Counted from the first letter of the stretch, positions 9,233-17,108 are shown. The stretch is 46,804 bases of DNA from Geodermatophilaceae bacterium (GCA_013812145.1 JACCTY010000184.1:1-46804), one strand, 5' to 3'. Notes: generated from the letters alone by a model not told the origin. Made by a program: numbers and translations.

Positions 9233-10549
9233 GTGAGCGCATTGCTGGACGATCCGTCGCCTGCTTGGTCCGGGCACCCGATCGCCGGAGCGGTCGCGCG
9301 GATCGGCGGCTGCCTGGCCGAGGCTGCCGAGGCCTGCCTGTGGTCGCTGTCGGACCGGGAGCTCCCGGATGTGCTCGAGGCGGCCGGTACGGCGCTGGCT
9401 CAGTTGCAGGGCCTGCTGGTCAGCTTGGTCGGTGAGGTGGACGCCCGGGAGCTGGCCGCCAAGGTGGGCGCGTCGGGGACGGCGGCGCTGGCCCGACAGC
9501 GACTCGCGCTGACCCCGGCAGACGCCGCCGAGCTGACCGCGGTGGCCCGCGCGACCCGCCGGGAGCTGTCGGCGGCGGGACAGGCGCTGGCGGCCGGGCA
9601 GGTCAGCTACCGGCAGGCCGCCGCGATCGTCCGCGCGGTTGGCAATCTCCCGGACGAAGTCGGTCCAGAAGTACGCCGGCGCGCCGAGGCGCACCTGATC
9701 GGTGAGGCGGCCCGGTTCGACCCGGCCGAGCTGGCCCGGCTCGGCCGGCACATCCTGGAGGTTGTCGCCCCGGACGCCTGGGAACGGATCGAGGCCGAGC
9801 GGCTGGCCCGAGACGAGGAGCGGGCCGCCCGCCGCCGCGAGTTCACGATGATCGACGACGGACACGGTCTGCACTGGCTGCGCGGACGGCTGGACACCGA
9901 GGCCGCCGCGGTGCTGCGAGCCGCCCTGGACCCGCTGTCCGCGCCCGCCCCTGCTGGCGAGCACGGCCCGGACCTGCGCACCGGCCCACAGCGTCGTGCG
10001 GACGCCCTGGTCGAGCTGGCCCGCCGCGCCCTGATCGGTGACCAGCTCCCCGACAACGGCGGACAACGGCCGCAGGTTGTGGTCACGGTGCCGCTTCGCA
10101 CCCTGACCGACCAGCTGGGGCACGCCACTGTCGACGACGGAGGCATCCTGTCTCCGACCGCCGCCCGCATCCTGGCCTGCGACTGCCAGCTCATCCCGGC
10201 CGTCCTCGGCTCGACCGGACAGGTCCTCGACCTCGGCCGGTCCCAGCGGCTGTTCATCGGGTCGCTGCGCCGGGCGTTGGCGCTGCGCGACGGCGGCTGC
10301 GCGTTCCCGGGCTGCGACCGGCCCGCGGCCTGGTGCGACGGCCACCACATCATCGCCTGGGCCGACGGCGGCAACACCAGCCTCGCCAACGCCGTCCTGC
10401 TCTGCGGACACCACCACGCCGTCGTCCACCGCGACAACTGGACCATCCGCCTCGCCGACGACGGCATCCCCGAATTCACTCCGCCGGCCTGGATCGACCC
10501 CACCGCGACCCCCCGGCGCAACCACCGATACCGATCCCGCGCCCCGTAA
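9233..10549 (+). CDS. DUF222 / HNH endonuclease-domain protein (13E12-repeat type)
   Basis: A 438-residue protein with the architecture of the actinobacterial 13E12-repeat family. The alpha-helical DUF222 domain spans about residues 40-330, with ELTAVARATRRELSAAGQAL as a typical stretch. The C-terminal HNH nuclease runs from about 345 to 415. RDGGCAFPGCDRP supplies the zinc-knuckle cysteines, CDGHHIIAWADGG the first HNH histidine and asparagine region, and LLCGHHHAVVH the last histidines. The HNH core looks intact, so DNA cleavage or nicking is plausible. The biological role of this often multi-copy family is unsettled; a mobile or defence role has been suggested but not shown here. It stands alone between the gltX operon and a CPBP gene. 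Confidence 0.9.
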   Translation: MSALLDDPSPAWSGHPIAGAVARIGGCLAEAAEACLWSLSDRELPDVLEAAGTALAQLQGLLVSLVGEVDARELAAKVGASGTAALARQRLALTPADAAELTAVARATRRELSAAGQALAAGQVSYRQAAAIVRAVGNLPDEVGPEVRRRAEAHLIGEAARFDPAELARLGRHILEVVAPDAWERIEAERLARDEERAARRREFTMIDDGHGLHWLRGRLDTEAAAVLRAALDPLSAPAPAGEHGPDLRTGPQRRADALVELARRALIGDQLPDNGGQRPQVVVTVPLRTLTDQLGHATVDDGGILSPTAARILACDCQLIPAVLGSTGQVLDLGRSQRLFIGSLRRALALRDGGCAFPGCDRPAAWCDGHHIIAWADGGNTSLANAVLLCGHHHAVVHRDNWTIRLADDGIPEFTPPAWIDPTATPRRNHRYRSRAP

Positions 10550-10607
10550 GCCGCAAGACGGCCGCGGACAGGCAGTCCGGCGGCGGCGTCGCGCAGAGTG
10601 CGCTGGT

Positions 10608-10613
10608 TAGGGT
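10608..10613 (+). promoter_or_regulatory. -10 element of a probable leaderless promoter upstream of the CPBP gene
   Basis: TAGGGT with 6 nt to a GTG at 10620. That GTG is not the CPBP start but opens a 12-codon frame running into it. The spacing matches the other leaderless-type promoters in this window. Confidence 0.4.
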
Positions 10614-10619
10614 GATCGG

Positions 10620-10658
10620 GTGGGTTCATGCGCGGCGCCGTTGACGAGCGCCGGATGA
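10620..10658 (+). CDS. 12-codon leader minigene overlapping the CPBP start
   Basis: GTG at 10620 encodes MGSCAAPLTSAG and terminates at a TGA overlapping the ATG at 10655 (ATGA). The GTG lies 6 nt after TAGGGT, so the mRNA may start on this codon and the short frame would be translated without a leader. The CPBP protein would then be made by coupled re-initiation. Alternative: translation begins at ATG 10628, in the CPBP frame, and this frame is unused. Confidence 0.35.
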   Translation: MGSCAAPLTSAG

Positions 10659-11803
10659 CCGGCCTCGCGGCGTACACACCCACACCGTCGTTCACCGCAC
10701 CGCCGCCCCCGGTCTACGGCTGGGTGCCGCAGTACTACTGGGATCCACAGTGGGGCTGGGTGCCGCACTACGTCTGGCATGCCCAGGACGGGTGGGTGCA
10801 CGGCTTCATCTGGGCACCACTCCCGCCTGGTTGGGGTCAGCCGACCCTCGCCCCGGCTCCGCAGCGGTACGGCAAGGCGCCGCACCCCGAGCCGACGACG
10901 TACCTGCAGCTGTTGCGGACTCCGACGTACGGTTGGTGGAAGTCGCTGCTCGGCCTGCTCCTTGCCGGTACGGCGTGGCTTGTCGGGTCGACAGTGCTGG
11001 TCGTGGTTGCGCTCCTCGTGGGCGATGGCGGGTCGGAGCAGTTCCTCAACGACCTGGCGTTCGATCCGTTGGGGTCACCCACGACGCTGCTCATCGTCAA
11101 CCTCAACCTGGCGCTGCTGATCCCGTCGGTCTGGGTGGCGCTGATCGCCGTACACCAGGAACGGCTCGGCTGGGTGTCCTCCGTCGTACGCCAACTGCGG
11201 TGGCGGCTGCTGCTGACGTTCGGCTTGGTCGCAACAGGGCTGTTGGCGATCGGTCTGCTGTTGGGATTTCTGCTCGTCGATCCGGTTGCCGGCAGCGGCG
11301 AGGAGTCCTATGACACCGGGTTCATTGTGGCGATGCTGGCGGTCGTTCTGCTGACGACGCCGCTGCAAGCGGCCGGCGAGGAGTACCTCTTCCGCGGGTA
11401 TCTCAGCCAGGTGATTGCCGGCTGGATCCCGCCGCGGGCGGCGGGTGCGATCGTCGCGGGGCTGCTCACCGGCTTCCTGTTCGCGCTGGCGCACGGCTCG
11501 CAGGATGTGCCGACGTTCCTGAGCCGGTTGGCGTTCGGGCTGTCAGCGTCGCTCCTGGTCTGGCTGACCGGCGGGTTGGAGGCGGCGATCGCCTACCACG
11601 CGATGAACAACGTGCTGCTGTTCCTGCTCGCGCTGGTGGTCGGGCCGAGCCTCGAGGTGGAGATCAGCAGTGCGCTGGTGCTGATCGTCGATCTGCTCGT
11701 GATGGCCGCCTTCGTGGCGTTCGTCTGGTGGTGGTCACGGCGGCGGGCGGCGCAACAGGCGACCAGTGTCCCGGCGCCCGCACCGCTGGCCCACGCGCAG
11801 TGA
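10655..11803 (+). CDS. CPBP-family intramembrane metalloprotease-like protein
   Basis: A 382-residue membrane protein of the CPBP (CaaX protease/bacteriocin-processing, ABI) family. The diagnostic motif EEYLFRGYL supplies the glutamate pair and arginine of the active site, followed by the histidine motifs FALAHGS and AIAYHAMNN. About eight hydrophobic helices run from residue 95 to 365. The N-terminal 60 residues are unusual: three tandem aromatic units beginning GWVP, GWVP and GWVH, with spacing of about 12 residues, in a proline-rich context. Such proteins may process prenylated or other membrane substrates, but none is known here. ATG 10655 was chosen for its overlap with the leader frame; ATG 10628 is possible and adds nine residues. 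Two tRNA genes follow. Confidence 0.85.
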   Translation: MTGLAAYTPTPSFTAPPPPVYGWVPQYYWDPQWGWVPHYVWHAQDGWVHGFIWAPLPPGWGQPTLAPAPQRYGKAPHPEPTTYLQLLRTPTYGWWKSLLGLLLAGTAWLVGSTVLVVVALLVGDGGSEQFLNDLAFDPLGSPTTLLIVNLNLALLIPSVWVALIAVHQERLGWVSSVVRQLRWRLLLTFGLVATGLLAIGLLLGFLLVDPVAGSGEESYDTGFIVAMLAVVLLTTPLQAAGEEYLFRGYLSQVIAGWIPPRAAGAIVAGLLTGFLFALAHGSQDVPTFLSRLAFGLSASLLVWLTGGLEAAIAYHAMNNVLLFLLALVVGPSLEVEISSALVLIVDLLVMAAFVAFVWWWSRRRAAQQATSVPAPAPLAHAQ

Positions 11804-11804
11804 G

Positions 11805-11834
11805 TTGGGCGCGCCGATGCCGCTCCGGTAGTGT
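11805..11834 (+). promoter_or_regulatory. Putative promoter of the tRNA-Gln/tRNA-Glu pair
   Basis: TTGGGC (11805-11810), an 18-nt spacer and TAGTGT (11829-11834) resemble a housekeeping sigma promoter. It lies 24 nt before the mature 5' end of tRNA-Gln, a distance consistent with a short precursor leader. Confidence 0.45.
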
Positions 11835-11858
11835 TGGCCGTCGGTGCGCAAGCGCCAG

Positions 11859-11930
11859 TGGGGTATGGGGTAATTGGCAGCCCAGCTGATTCTGGTTCAG
11901 CTAGTCTAGGTTCGAGTCCTGGTACCCCAG
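11859..11930 (+). tRNA. tRNA-Gln (anticodon CUG)
   Basis: A 72-nt cloverleaf. The acceptor stem TGGGGTA pairs with TACCCCA, with discriminator G. The anticodon arm GCTGA/TCAGC encloses the loop TTCTGGT with anticodon CTG, reading CAG codons. The T arm carries GTTCGAGTC. CCA is not encoded. Expected to be charged first with glutamate by GltX, since GlnRS is normally absent from actinobacteria. Confidence 0.95.
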
Positions 11931-11948
11931 CGATGTGCACCATCCCCT

Positions 11949-12021
11949 GGCCCCGTCGTCTAGCGGCCCAGGACGCCGCCCTCTCAAGGCGGTGGCGGGG
12001 GTTCGAATCCCCTCGGGGCTA
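11949..12021 (+). tRNA. tRNA-Glu (anticodon CUC)
   Basis: A 73-nt cloverleaf. The acceptor stem GGCCCCG pairs with CGGGGCT (one G-U), with discriminator A. The anticodon arm CCGCC/GGCGG encloses CTCTCAA with anticodon CTC, reading GAG. The T loop is GTTCGAATC. It follows tRNA-Gln by 18 nt and is probably cotranscribed. This Gln/Glu pair near gltX is also found in mycobacteria. Confidence 0.96.
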
Positions 12022-12035
12022 CAGCGTTCGATCAG

Positions 12036-12341
12036 TCATCCAGCCAGGTAGCGTTGCAGCGCTTCGCGCGTCACCTCCGATACCGTGCGCTTCTCCGTCG
12101 CCGCTCGTGATCGCAATTGACTGTCGAGTTCGGCTGGCAAGCTCAATCGCAACTGCGGTGACCGCTTGTTTGTGTTGCTCATCGACGGGCGGCCGGCCTT
12201 CCGCAGAACCTCCTCGGTGATCTCTGCCGCGACCTGCTCGGTCAGACGGGTTCCGTCCGCCAGGTAGACTGGTTCCTCATCGAGGTCGATGGGACCACCA
12301 TCCACGTAGGAGACGCCGTCTATCTCGACTCTTCTGCTCAT
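12036..12341 (-). CDS. Ribbon-helix-helix antitoxin-like protein
   Basis: A 101-residue protein. The C-terminal half, about residues 60-100 (QLRLSLPAELDSQLRSRAAT, then SEVTREALQRYL), reads as a ribbon-helix-helix DNA-binding domain of the CopG/Arc type. The N-terminal half contains YLADGTRLTEQVAAEITEEV, a segment like those that contact toxins. The ATG overlaps the stop of the upstream gene by four bases (ATGA), so the two form a coupled pair with the likely toxin first and the antitoxin second, as in higBA and brnTA. Autorepression of the pair's promoter is expected for this architecture. It is transcribed toward tRNA-Glu, whose end is 15 bp away. Confidence in the RHH fold is good; the antitoxin role is inferred from context. 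Confidence 0.75.
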   Translation of the reverse strand: MSRRVEIDGVSYVDGGPIDLDEEPVYLADGTRLTEQVAAEITEEVLRKAGRPSMSNTNKRSPQLRLSLPAELDSQLRSRAATEKRTVSEVTREALQRYLAG

Positions 12342-12571
12342 GTGTGCCTCCTCAGTTCCGCCGGCATGACGTGGACCACGAGCAGGTGGTCCGGCAACAG
12401 CACGGCGAGGATCTCTAGTTGCAGGCCTCTGTCATCCTTGCCAACACAGAGCACTGCTCGATCCCCTCGACCAGTCCTGACCGTCTGCCCAACGGTCGAG
12501 GCCATGACGTACAAGGCATGTGCGCGACCGATCCGGTGCCTTCGGCTCGATCGGGTCCAGCGGACGTTCAC
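12338..12571 (-). CDS. Putative toxin partner of the RHH antitoxin (family not assigned)
   Basis: A 77-residue basic protein. It starts MNVRWTRSSRRHRIGRAHAL, with a beta-strand-rich remainder (RAVLCVGKDDRGLQLEILAV, then LLVVHVMPAELR). The pattern of one amphipathic basic helix followed by four short strands resembles the compact RelE/BrnT-like toxin fold, but I do not see the signature residues of RelE, HigB or BrnT and leave the family open. It ends in an ATGA overlap with the RHH gene, the usual arrangement of a type II module. The start is GTG, 9 nt after a perfect TACAAT -10 and without a ribosome site. Base composition here is visibly lower in GC than the core genes, consistent with mobility. 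Confidence 0.55.
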   Translation of the reverse strand: MNVRWTRSSRRHRIGRAHALYVMASTVGQTVRTGRGDRAVLCVGKDDRGLQLEILAVLLPDHLLVVHVMPAELRRHT

Positions 12572-12580
12572 TAGACCCCC

Positions 12581-12586
12581 ATTGTA
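12581..12586 (-). promoter_or_regulatory. -10 element of the toxin-antitoxin-like pair
   Basis: The minus strand reads TACAAT, 9 nt before the GTG at 12571. Transcription would begin within about three bases of the start codon, giving a leaderless or nearly leaderless mRNA. No clear -35 was found. Confidence 0.5.
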
Positions 12587-12626
12587 GGACCGAAAATTTC
12601 AGAGCTGGGCGACCTAGTACCCATCG

Positions 12627-12726
12627 GCACGGCTGACGGTCACGCCGTGCGTGGTCTTGCGTCCATCGGCCCCTCTCCAAGATGCGTTCCCACATCTTTG
12701 CGGCGGCGGGAAAGGGCCGCGGCCCT
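12627..12726. other. Hairpin and palindrome in the gap between the TA-like pair and chrA
   Basis: GCACGGC (12627-12633) and GCCGTGC (12644-12650) form a 7-bp stem with a 10-nt loop. AGGGCCGCGGCCCT at 12713-12726 is a perfect 14-nt palindrome. Both lie downstream of chrA (minus strand), so they may end its transcript. No T-tract follows. The remainder of this 175-bp gap shows nothing recognisable. Confidence 0.3.
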
Positions 12727-12746
12727 GGCGTTACATCTTGAACGGC

Positions 12747-14117
12747 TCAGATCAGTGGCAGCGAGGCGAGGCCGAGCAGGGCGCAGACGCCGAGCGTTCG
12801 CAGCACCGACCAGCCCAGCCGGAAGATCAACACGGCCGCGATGGCGGCAATCGCCACCTGCACCGGCTGGAACGTCGCGAGCTCAGGAAGCAGCAGGTGG
12901 ACCGGCCCCCACGCCAGCTCCGAACGGTTGCGGAACAGCGTGTTGACGGCGAAGTACAGCGTCAGGTTGGCGATGACGCCGACGACCGCAGCGGTGATGC
13001 CGGTCAACGCCGCCGACAGCGACCGGTTTCCGCGCAGCCGTTCGACGTACGGCGCGCCCAAGAAGATGAACAGGAAGCTCGGCACGAACGTCACCCACGT
13101 CGTCAGCAGCGCCGCCAGCACGGCGGCAACCCACGGGTTGAAGGCCCCCGGATCCCGGTAGGCGCCGATGAACGCGACGAACTGGACGACCATGATCAAC
13201 GGTCCCGGCGTCGTCTCGGCCAGCGCCAGGCCGCGGACCATCTCACCGGGGGCGAGCCAGCCGAAGTCCTCCACGGCACGCTGGGCGACGTACGCGAGGA
13301 CGGCGTACGCCCCGCCGAAAGTAACCAGCGCCGTGCCGGAGAAGAACAGGCCCTGTTCGGTGAATACGCTGCCGCGTCCGGTGAACGCGGCGAACAGCGC
13401 GACTGGTGACAGCCAGCACACCAGGCCGATCACCAAGAGGCGGAGCGCCCGTACGCCAGAGGGCCGCTCGCGGTGCAGCGCGTCGTCGGGGATCACCGGC
13501 GCTGGGCCGGCGTCGCGAGCCGCGTGCGCATCCGCGGCGTGGATCGTGTGTGCCGCGAATCGGCCGAGCAGCCAGCCGAGCAGGGCCGCCGCCAGGATCA
13601 CGATCGGGAACGGCACCTGCAGCGCATAGATGGCGAGGAACGACGCCACCGCGATCGCCACCAGGGCGGGGTTCCCCAACGCGCGCCGCCCGATCCGGAC
13701 GACTGCCTGGGCCACGATCGCCAGCACCGCGGGCGCCAGCCCGGCGAACAGCGCTGCCACCACGGCCGTCGTGCCGAACGCGACGTAGACAGCCGACAGC
13801 GCGAGCAGTGCCACCGCGCCGGGCAGCACGAACAGGACGCCCGCGACGAGGCCGCCACGAGAGCCGTTGAGCAACCAGCCGCTGTAGACGGCCAGCTGCT
13901 GCGCCTCGGGGCCGGGCAACAGCATGCAGTAGTTCAGCGCATGCAGGAACCGGCGCTGGCCGATCCACCGCTTCTCGTCGACGAGCAACCGCTGCATCAC
14001 CGCGATCTGCCCCGCCGGGCCACCGAAGGTCTGCAGCGAGATCAGGAACCAGGCCCGCACCGCCTCGCGAAAAGGCACGAGGTCTGTCGCGCGCGGCACG
14101 TGCTCTGGACCCACCAT
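12747..14117 (-). CDS. chrA: Chromate transporter, long (two-domain) ChrA form
   Basis: A 456-residue membrane protein of the CHR superfamily, made of two homologous halves. The N-terminal half carries FGGPAGQIAVMQRLLVDEKR and LPGPEAQQLAVYSGW, and the C-terminal half the matching FGGAYAVLAYVAQRAVEDFG and TTPGPLIMVVQFVAFIG. About ten to twelve transmembrane segments are apparent. Characterised ChrA proteins export chromate, and some relatives may move other oxyanions; no chrB regulator is seen nearby, so a resistance role here is uncertain. The ATG at 14117 has a strong GAGGGAG ribosome site. It diverges from an alpha/beta hydrolase 82 bp away. The central loop (about 190-215) is charged and cytoplasmic-like. 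Confidence 0.93.
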   Translation of the reverse strand: MVGPEHVPRATDLVPFREAVRAWFLISLQTFGGPAGQIAVMQRLLVDEKRWIGQRRFLHALNYCMLLPGPEAQQLAVYSGWLLNGSRGGLVAGVLFVLPGAVALLALSAVYVAFGTTAVVAALFAGLAPAVLAIVAQAVVRIGRRALGNPALVAIAVASFLAIYALQVPFPIVILAAALLGWLLGRFAAHTIHAADAHAARDAGPAPVIPDDALHRERPSGVRALRLLVIGLVCWLSPVALFAAFTGRGSVFTEQGLFFSGTALVTFGGAYAVLAYVAQRAVEDFGWLAPGEMVRGLALAETTPGPLIMVVQFVAFIGAYRDPGAFNPWVAAVLAALLTTWVTFVPSFLFIFLGAPYVERLRGNRSLSAALTGITAAVVGVIANLTLYFAVNTLFRNRSELAWGPVHLLLPELATFQPVQVAIAAIAAVLIFRLGWSVLRTLGVCALLGLASLPLI

Positions 14118-14187
14118 GACTCCCTCGCCACTGCGCCCAGCCCGTACGTGCGCCGGTTATTCGATTCTGCCGTCAAGCACCGCGTCC

Positions 14188-14193
14188 TACCCT
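14188..14193 (+). promoter_or_regulatory. -10 element of a probable leaderless promoter (alpha/beta hydrolase)
   Basis: TACCCT followed by 6 nt and GTG at 14200. The exact spacing selects this GTG over the ATG at 14116, which would overlap the chrA start and add 28 residues unlike the family. Confidence 0.5.
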
Positions 14194-14199
14194 CACTGG

Positions 14200-14988
14200 G
14201 TGAGCATCCTCGAGGTCCGGCCGGGCCTCTTCGCCGGGTACCGCCTCCGGGGCGCCGGCCCGCCGCTGCTCTGCGTACCAGGCGGGCCAGGTCGCGCGTC
14301 GGCGTACCTGGACGACCTGGGTGGTCTCGCAGCCACCCGAACCTTGATCCTCGTCGACCTGCCGGGAACCGGCTCTGCGCCGCCGCCCGAGGAGGTCGAC
14401 GGCTACGAACTGCCGGCACTTGCCGAATCGGTCCAGGCCATCGTTGCCCACCTCGGGATGGTGACGGTCGACCTGCTCGGCCATTCCGCCGGGGCACTGA
14501 CGGCGGCGTTGTGGGCTGCCGGCAACCCTGACCGGTTGTCCCACCTCGTCCTGTTGACGCCGGGCGGCCGCAACCAGCTGGGCTTGACCTACGACGATGC
14601 GGAGGCGGTGCGGATGTCCAGGCGGGCCGAGCCGTGGTACGACGAGGCGATCCGCACCGATGACTGGACGCCGTTCTTCTACGGTCGCTGGGACGAAGGC
14701 GCCAGGGCGCACGCCGCCGGGGAAGCCGACCAACGCTCCATGGCTGCGACTCACGGGTTCGGGCTGGGCAGCCTGACCGCAGCCGACGTGACGGCCGGGC
14801 TGTCCCACGTCGACGTACCGGCGCTGGTCGTCGGCGGGTCGCGAGATCCGCTCGGCACATCGGTTTGCCGGCAATGGGCTGCGTTCCTACCCCATGCCGA
14901 TGTCGTGATCCTGGACGGTGTCGGGCACTACCCGTGGGTCGACGACCCGGCCGCTGTCCGGGCCACTCTGGACCGTTTTCTGAGCTAG
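14200..14988 (+). CDS. Alpha/beta hydrolase
   Basis: A 262-residue alpha/beta-hydrolase-fold enzyme. The nucleophile elbow is GHSAGA, the oxyanion-hole region is PGGPGRAS near the N-terminus, the acidic residue is the aspartate in VVGGSRDPLG, and the catalytic histidine is in VGHYPWVDDP close to the C-terminus, so the triad is complete. The pattern GGPG followed by DLPGTGSA resembles proline iminopeptidase and related esterases, but substrate class cannot be fixed. Its 3' end overlaps the end of convergent ndgR by 4 bp. It is probably transcribed alone. Confidence 0.9.
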   Translation: MSILEVRPGLFAGYRLRGAGPPLLCVPGGPGRASAYLDDLGGLAATRTLILVDLPGTGSAPPPEEVDGYELPALAESVQAIVAHLGMVTVDLLGHSAGALTAALWAAGNPDRLSHLVLLTPGGRNQLGLTYDDAEAVRMSRRAEPWYDEAIRTDDWTPFFYGRWDEGARAHAAGEADQRSMAATHGFGLGSLTAADVTAGLSHVDVPALVVGGSRDPLGTSVCRQWAAFLPHADVVILDGVGHYPWVDDPAAVRATLDRFLS

Positions 14989-15671
14989 CCGAACGCGGTG
15001 GTCAGCTCGCGAGCCGCCCGGAGGACGGCGGGGGACAGCCGCTCGCCGAGCCGACGCCCCAGCCGATCCGACGGCCCGGACACCGAAACCGCCGCAACGA
15101 CCGCGTCCCCGGCGAACACCGGTGCCGACACCGACGACACTCCGGGCTCGCGCTGTCCCATGCTGGCCGCCCAGCCGCGACGGCGGACGAGGGACAGGGT
15201 GCGCGCGCTGAACACCGCACCGGCAGGTACGCCGGCATCCTCGGGCCAGGCGGCGAGCACCTGCGCCGCCGAACCGGCGGTCATCGGCAACCGGGCTCCC
15301 ACCGGAACTGTGTCGCGCAGGCCGCTCGCCCGGTCGACGGCCGCGACACACACCCGCCAAGAACCCTCCCGGCGGTACAGCTGAGCACTTTCCCCACTCT
15401 GCTCGCTGAGTCGCCGAAGAACCGCCGGCGCCGCGGCAAGCAACGGATCGGACTCGGCCAGGGCGCTCAGCGCCGGCCCGGGCAGCCAGCGTCCCTCGGC
15501 GTCACGAGCGAGCAGCCCATGGACCTCCAAGGCGACCGCGATGCGATGGGCCGTGGCCCGCGGCAGCGCCGTACCGGCGCTGAGGTCGGCCAGCGAGACC
15601 GGTCGCGCGGCGGCGGCGGTAAGGACTGCCACCGCCTTGTCGAGCACGCCGATCCCGCTAGACTGTCCCAC
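14985..15671 (-). CDS. ndgR: IclR-family regulator of the leuCD genes (NdgR/LtbR type)
   Basis: A 228-residue IclR-family transcription factor. It has an N-terminal winged helix-turn-helix (about 1-60, [20 protein letters not shown] being the recognition region) and a C-terminal effector domain (about 75-225, [20 protein letters not shown] and [20 protein letters not shown]). It is divergent from leuC across 38 bp. In streptomycetes (NdgR) and corynebacteria (LtbR) the regulator in this position controls leuCD and other amino-acid genes, so the same role is inferred. The start is a GTG 6 nt after TAGTAT, without a ribosome site. I saw no clean palindrome to call as its operator in the short shared intergenic region, although it must bind nearby. 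Confidence 0.92.
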   Translation of the reverse strand: MGQSSGIGVLDKAVAVLTAAAARPVSLADLSAGTALPRATAHRIAVALEVHGLLARDAEGRWLPGPALSALAESDPLLAAAPAVLRRLSEQSGESAQLYRREGSWRVCVAAVDRASGLRDTVPVGARLPMTAGSAAQVLAAWPEDAGVPAGAVFSARTLSLVRRRGWAASMGQREPGVSSVSAPVFAGDAVVAAVSVSGPSDRLGRRLGERLSPAVLRAARELTTAFG

Positions 15672-15677
15672 GAACCG

Positions 15678-15683
15678 ATACTA
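15678..15683 (-). promoter_or_regulatory. -10 element of a probable leaderless ndgR promoter
   Basis: The minus strand reads TAGTAT, then 6 nt, then the ndgR GTG. It lies inside the 38-bp ndgR/leuC intergenic region, so binding of NdgR to control leuC would probably also affect its own transcription. Confidence 0.5.
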
Positions 15684-15709
15684 GCGTCTCACATGATGGG
15701 ATAGCGCGG

Positions 15710-17107
15710 ATGGTCAAGACATTGGCGGAGAAGGTCTGGGACGCCCACCTGGTGCGCCGGCACGAGGGGGAGCCCGACCTCATCTACGTCGACCTGCACC
15801 TGGTGCACGAGGTGACCAGCCCGCAGGCCTTTGACGGGCTGCGGCTGGCCGGCCGGCAGGTTCGCCGCCCGGAGCTCACCATCGCCACCGAAGACCACAA
15901 CGTCCCGACCGAGGACATCCAGCTGCCGATCGCCGACGAGGTCTCCCGCCTCCAAGTGGAGACACTGCGGCAGAACTGTGCCGACTTCGGTATCCGGCTG
16001 TATCCGATGGGCGACCGGGACCAGGGCATCGTGCACGTGATCGGCCCGCAGCTCGGGCTGACGCAGCCCGGGATGACGGTCGTCTGCGGCGACAGCCACA
16101 CGTCGACGCACGGGGCGTTCGGTGCGCTGGCGTTCGGGATCGGGACGAGTGAGGTCGAGCATGTCCTCGCCACGCAGACGCTGTCCCTACGACCGTTCAA
16201 GACGATGGCCGTCACGGTGACCGGACAGCTGCGGCCGGGCGTGACGGCGAAGGACATCATCCTGGCCGTCATCGCCAAGATCGGGACCGGCGGGGGGCAG
16301 GGTTACCTGATCGAGTACCGCGGGCCGGCAATCGAGGCGCTGTCGATGGAGGCCCGGATGACTGTGTGCAACATGTCGATCGAGGCCGGCGCGCGAGCCG
16401 GCATGATCGCACCCGACGACACGACGTTCGACTTCCTCGCGGGGCGGCAGCACGCGCCGGCGGACTGGGACACCGCTGTCGACTACTGGCGAACGCTGCG
16501 CACCGACGACGGCGCAGCCTTCGACGCCGAGGTGGTCCTCGACGCCGACGAGCTGACTCCGTTCGTCACGTGGGGAACGAACCCCGGTCAGGGGTCCACG
16601 TTGGACGCGACGGTCCCTGACCCGGCCTCGTTCGACGACACCGACGACCGGGCATCTGCCGAGCGGGCGCTGGCCTACATGGATCTGCGACCCGGTACGC
16701 CGTTGCGCGAGATCGCCGTCGACACCGTCTTCCTCGGTTCCTGCACGAACGGCCGGATCGAGGACCTGCGCGCTGCCGCCGCGGTGTTGAAAGGACGCCA
16801 CGTCGCCGCGGGGGTGCGGATGCTCGTCGTACCGGGCTCGATGAAGGTCAAGGAGCAGGCCGAAACGGAGGGCCTGGACCAGGTGTTCGCCGACGCGGGC
16901 GCGGAGTGGCGCAGCGCCGGATGCTCGATGTGCCTGGGGATGAACCCCGATCAACTCGCTCCCGGGGAGCGTTCGGCGTCGACGTCCAACCGCAACTTCG
17001 AGGGCCGCCAGGGGAAGGGCGGGCGCACGCACCTCGTGTCACCGCTCGTGGCCGCCGCGACCGCCGTACGCGGAACGCTCAGCGCGCCCGCGGACCTGGG
17101 GGATTGA
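15710..17107 (+). CDS. leuC: 3-isopropylmalate dehydratase large subunit
   Basis: The aconitase-family large subunit, which with LeuD isomerises 2-isopropylmalate to 3-isopropylmalate and acts on citramalate in the isoleucine bypass. The 465 residues match the family. The [4Fe-4S] ligands are C345 in LGSCTNGR and C405/C408 in [28 protein letters not shown] and [13 protein letters not shown] are signature blocks, and the start [15 protein letters not shown] is typical. No strong ribosome site is visible before the ATG. leuD begins 1 bp after the stop. The divergent ndgR gene points to IclR-type control. One cluster-carrying enzyme here may therefore serve both leucine and, with cimA, isoleucine synthesis. 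Confidence 0.98.
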   Translation: MVKTLAEKVWDAHLVRRHEGEPDLIYVDLHLVHEVTSPQAFDGLRLAGRQVRRPELTIATEDHNVPTEDIQLPIADEVSRLQVETLRQNCADFGIRLYPMGDRDQGIVHVIGPQLGLTQPGMTVVCGDSHTSTHGAFGALAFGIGTSEVEHVLATQTLSLRPFKTMAVTVTGQLRPGVTAKDIILAVIAKIGTGGGQGYLIEYRGPAIEALSMEARMTVCNMSIEAGARAGMIAPDDTTFDFLAGRQHAPADWDTAVDYWRTLRTDDGAAFDAEVVLDADELTPFVTWGTNPGQGSTLDATVPDPASFDDTDDRASAERALAYMDLRPGTPLREIAVDTVFLGSCTNGRIEDLRAAAAVLKGRHVAAGVRMLVVPGSMKVKEQAETEGLDQVFADAGAEWRSAGCSMCLGMNPDQLAPGERSASTSNRNFEGRQGKGGRTHLVSPLVAAATAVRGTLSAPADLGD

Positions 17108-17108
17108 C

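Noticed and set aside
14116-14199. Longer N-terminus for the alpha/beta hydrolase from ATG 14116
   Set aside because: Would overlap the chrA start and adds 28 residues without family resemblance; the GTG at 14200 has a well-spaced -10.
15684-15709. Candidate NdgR operator palindrome in the ndgR/leuC gap
   Set aside because: TCTCACATGATGGGATA looked symmetric but the arms do not pair when checked base by base.
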